64,000 nucleotides of DNA from Ancylomarina longa (GTDB lineage Bacteria > Bacteroidota > Bacteroidia > Bacteroidales > Marinifilaceae), in contig NZ_RJJX01000002.1 of assembly GCF_003996985.1 (NCBI RefSeq), positions 62,001 through 126,000 of the forward strand, written 5' to 3'. The translations under genes were made by a program, and so were the position numbers. The notes below the pieces were generated by a model. It did no database searches. It worked only from the letters and a program-made list of their open reading frames with translations, and was not told where the DNA came from. Positions 63,501 through 64,000 of the stretch are shown one piece after another. The stretch's first letter is position 1; the number at the start of each line of letters is the position of its first letter.

Positions 63501-64000
63501 GCAACATCTTTCAATCGAATTGGTACATTATTATGCACTGCAACTACACTCTGTTCCAGATCTTTTAAACTTTTAATATATCCAATTGCTCTAATTAGAT
63601 ATTCTACCCGATTAAACTCGAGAGTACGAGCACCAATATCAAGATTACTATTCTTAACGGCAGCCATAATCTGAGTAACATTCACCCCGTTAGCCTTCAT
63701 GGCATTTGGGTCAATATCTACTTGATATTCTTTAACAAAACCACCAATAGACGCTACCTCTGCAACCCCTTTAGCAGCGGTAAGAGAATAACGCACATAA
63801 AAATCCTGAATGGTACGCAATTCTTGCGGATCCCAGCCACCTGCAGGATTTCCATCCTTGTCTCTACCTTCTAATGTATACCAGTAAATTTGTCCCAAAG
63901 CAGTTGCATCCGGCCCTAGGGAAGGTGTAACTTCCACGGGAAGCGTACCTGCTGGTAAGGAATTCAATTTCTCTAAAATTCGGGTTCTACTCCAGTAGAA
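60533..64000 (-). CDS. cusA: CusA-type heavy-metal RND pump (5' end cut by the window edge)
   Basis: The frame stays open through base 64000, so the N-terminus (about 110-130 residues) is missing; the first 1155 residues seen begin FYWSRTRILEKLNSLPAGT, a typical CusA segment. The rest has the RND repeats: TM helices near 245-400, the porter domain (MRAPMGIKVFGPDLETIEKVGYEIE), and the second TM block (FGVATDDGVIVGTYLKQVFERNRP, QRVRPAMMTAATTIIALIPVL). About 120 residues of extra hydrophobic sequence (LNIILGIVGISLLILTG ... FLFVIVMVGVILGLLM) sit between the two halves, where Escherichia coli CusA is shorter. It exports Cu(I)/Ag(I) with CusB and CusC. Confidence 0.93.
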   Translation of the reverse strand, partial: FYWSRTRILEKLNSLPAGTLPVEVTPSLGPDATALGQIYWYTLEGRDKDGNPAGGWDPQELRTIQDFYVRYSLTAAKGVAEVASIGGFVKEYQVDIDPNAMKANGVNVTQIMAAVKNSNLDIGARTLEFNRVEYLIRAIGYIKSLKDLEQSVVAVHNNVPIRLKDVAKIHFGPATRRGGLDKGGAEAVGGVVVARYGANPMEAIKNVKEKIAEIAPGLPSKKLADGTVSKVTVVPFYDRTGLIKETLGTLEEALSLEVLISILVVIVLVMNLRASFLISSLLPIGVLMTFVVMRHFGVDANIVALSGIAIAIGVMVDVGVVFTENIIRHLDMAKNIGVRGKELLTVIYDATIEVASAVITALSTTVVSFLPVFAMQAAEGKLFRPLAFTKTFAMLSALFIGLIFIPTLANLIFSIRLDKKKVNCVLNIILGIVGISLLILTGNWIAIILVAVAINNITESIIPIFPWKNTNLINILLTLSVVIFFLAKIWMPLGAQNSFVANFLFVIVMVGVILGLLMTIVHFYARILKWCLAHKWQFLMIPIVVVLFGIMAWQGVNKMFGFMPDFVKETTFWAKAEKTFPGVGKEFMPSLDEGSFLLMPTTMPHSGIAENLDVIQLLDKRLNSIPEVESVVGKWGRVSSALDPAPTSMYENVINYKSEYILNEDGHRMRFKVNKENAFVLKDGTNYDPTKEGFKLIGKEKLIRDKNGEYFRQWRDEIHSPDDIWKDIIKRARIPGLTSAPKLQPIQTRLVMLQTGMRAPMGIKVFGPDLETIEKVGYEIEKDLKQVEGVEPMSVFADRVVGKPYIEMEINRDKVARYGLSIKSLQTILSSVVGGMQLTSTVEGRERFPVRLRYAREFRDNPEDLKKILIPTPTGAQIPLGELITIHYVRGPQLIKSEDTFLVGYVIFDKKPEYAEVDVVENAQKYLNDKMDAGDFELPKGVSYIFTGNYENQIRATKRLMIVVPISLILIFLILYFQFGSVTVSLMTFSGILVAFSGGFTMIWLYGQSWFLNFDVAGVNIHNLFQMGTVNLSVAVWVGFIALFGVATDDGVIVGTYLKQVFERNRPKTIEGIRKSVLEAGSQRVRPAMMTAATTIIALIPVLTSTGKGSDIMVPMAIPSFGGMLIQVMTMFVVPVLYCMWQESKVKKELKKLKA

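Noticed and set aside
60533..63967. Start of cusA at 63967
   Set aside because: That codon is TTG in mid-gene; the frame stays open to the window edge with a typical CusA sequence upstream, so the gene is cut by the window rather than starting there.

Overview
The window is chromosomal DNA of a Bacteroidota bacterium. A marine or anaerobic member of the Bacteroidales/Marinilabiliales type is my best guess, but the species cannot be named from this sequence. The basis is: low G+C and AT-rich spacers; a SusC/SusD pair with a GH97 enzyme; an AraC regulator with Reg_prop repeats; Bacteroidota-type -7 boxes (TAnnTTTG); and almost no Shine-Dalgarno sequences. No rRNA, tRNA, phage or transposase gene was seen. 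Most genes lie on the minus strand.

Layout. 1-7213: a multidrug-export operon (TetR, TolC, HlyD-type adaptor, two ABC ATPases, two ABC-2 permeases) with a promoter and three matching TetR-type palindromes in front of it. 7369-9792: an orphan FtsX/MacB-type permease. 9983-16904: DUF1015, serA, serC, gcvT and a TPR/PD40/SPOR envelope protein. 17237-19630 (plus strand): HPt, STAS and REC-SpoIIE phosphatase genes that look like a partner-switching module, followed by a PQ-loop protein. 20047-25583: a full citrate lyase operon (citD, citE, citF, a citXG fusion, citC). 26349-30698: an ADP-dependent sugar kinase and ClpB. 30965-32747 (plus): OsmC and a secreted peroxiredoxin, separated by a 42/84-bp minisatellite. 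32924-35989: a large ABCG-like half transporter.

36220-49915 is a polysaccharide utilisation locus: susC, susD, a clan GH-D-like hydrolase, GH97 and a membrane-anchored AraC regulator that lacks the kinase and receiver domains of a hybrid two-component system. Paired 13-bp direct repeats, 21 bp apart, lie upstream of both susC and the regulator gene and are probably its operators. Just past the GH97 end is a tandem array of four units of about 192 bp. Each has a conserved promoter, a short RNA and a strong terminator. All four RNAs are complementary to the susC ribosome-binding and start-codon region. This array is the best candidate for an undescribed system here: a multicopy sRNA family tied to the locus.

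50002-50577 is a DNA repair glycosylase (tag). 50770-64000 is a copper/silver-type resistance island on the minus strand: CusA (cut by the window end), CusC-like, CusB with extra metal domains, several small unknown secreted or Cys/His/Met-rich proteins, a PII-like protein, DUF302, a CopA ATPase, DUF2231 and two HMA-domain secreted proteins.

Where an in-frame internal Met gives a signal peptide or the family's normal N-terminus, I shortened the longest open frame. Those choices are stated in the entries.
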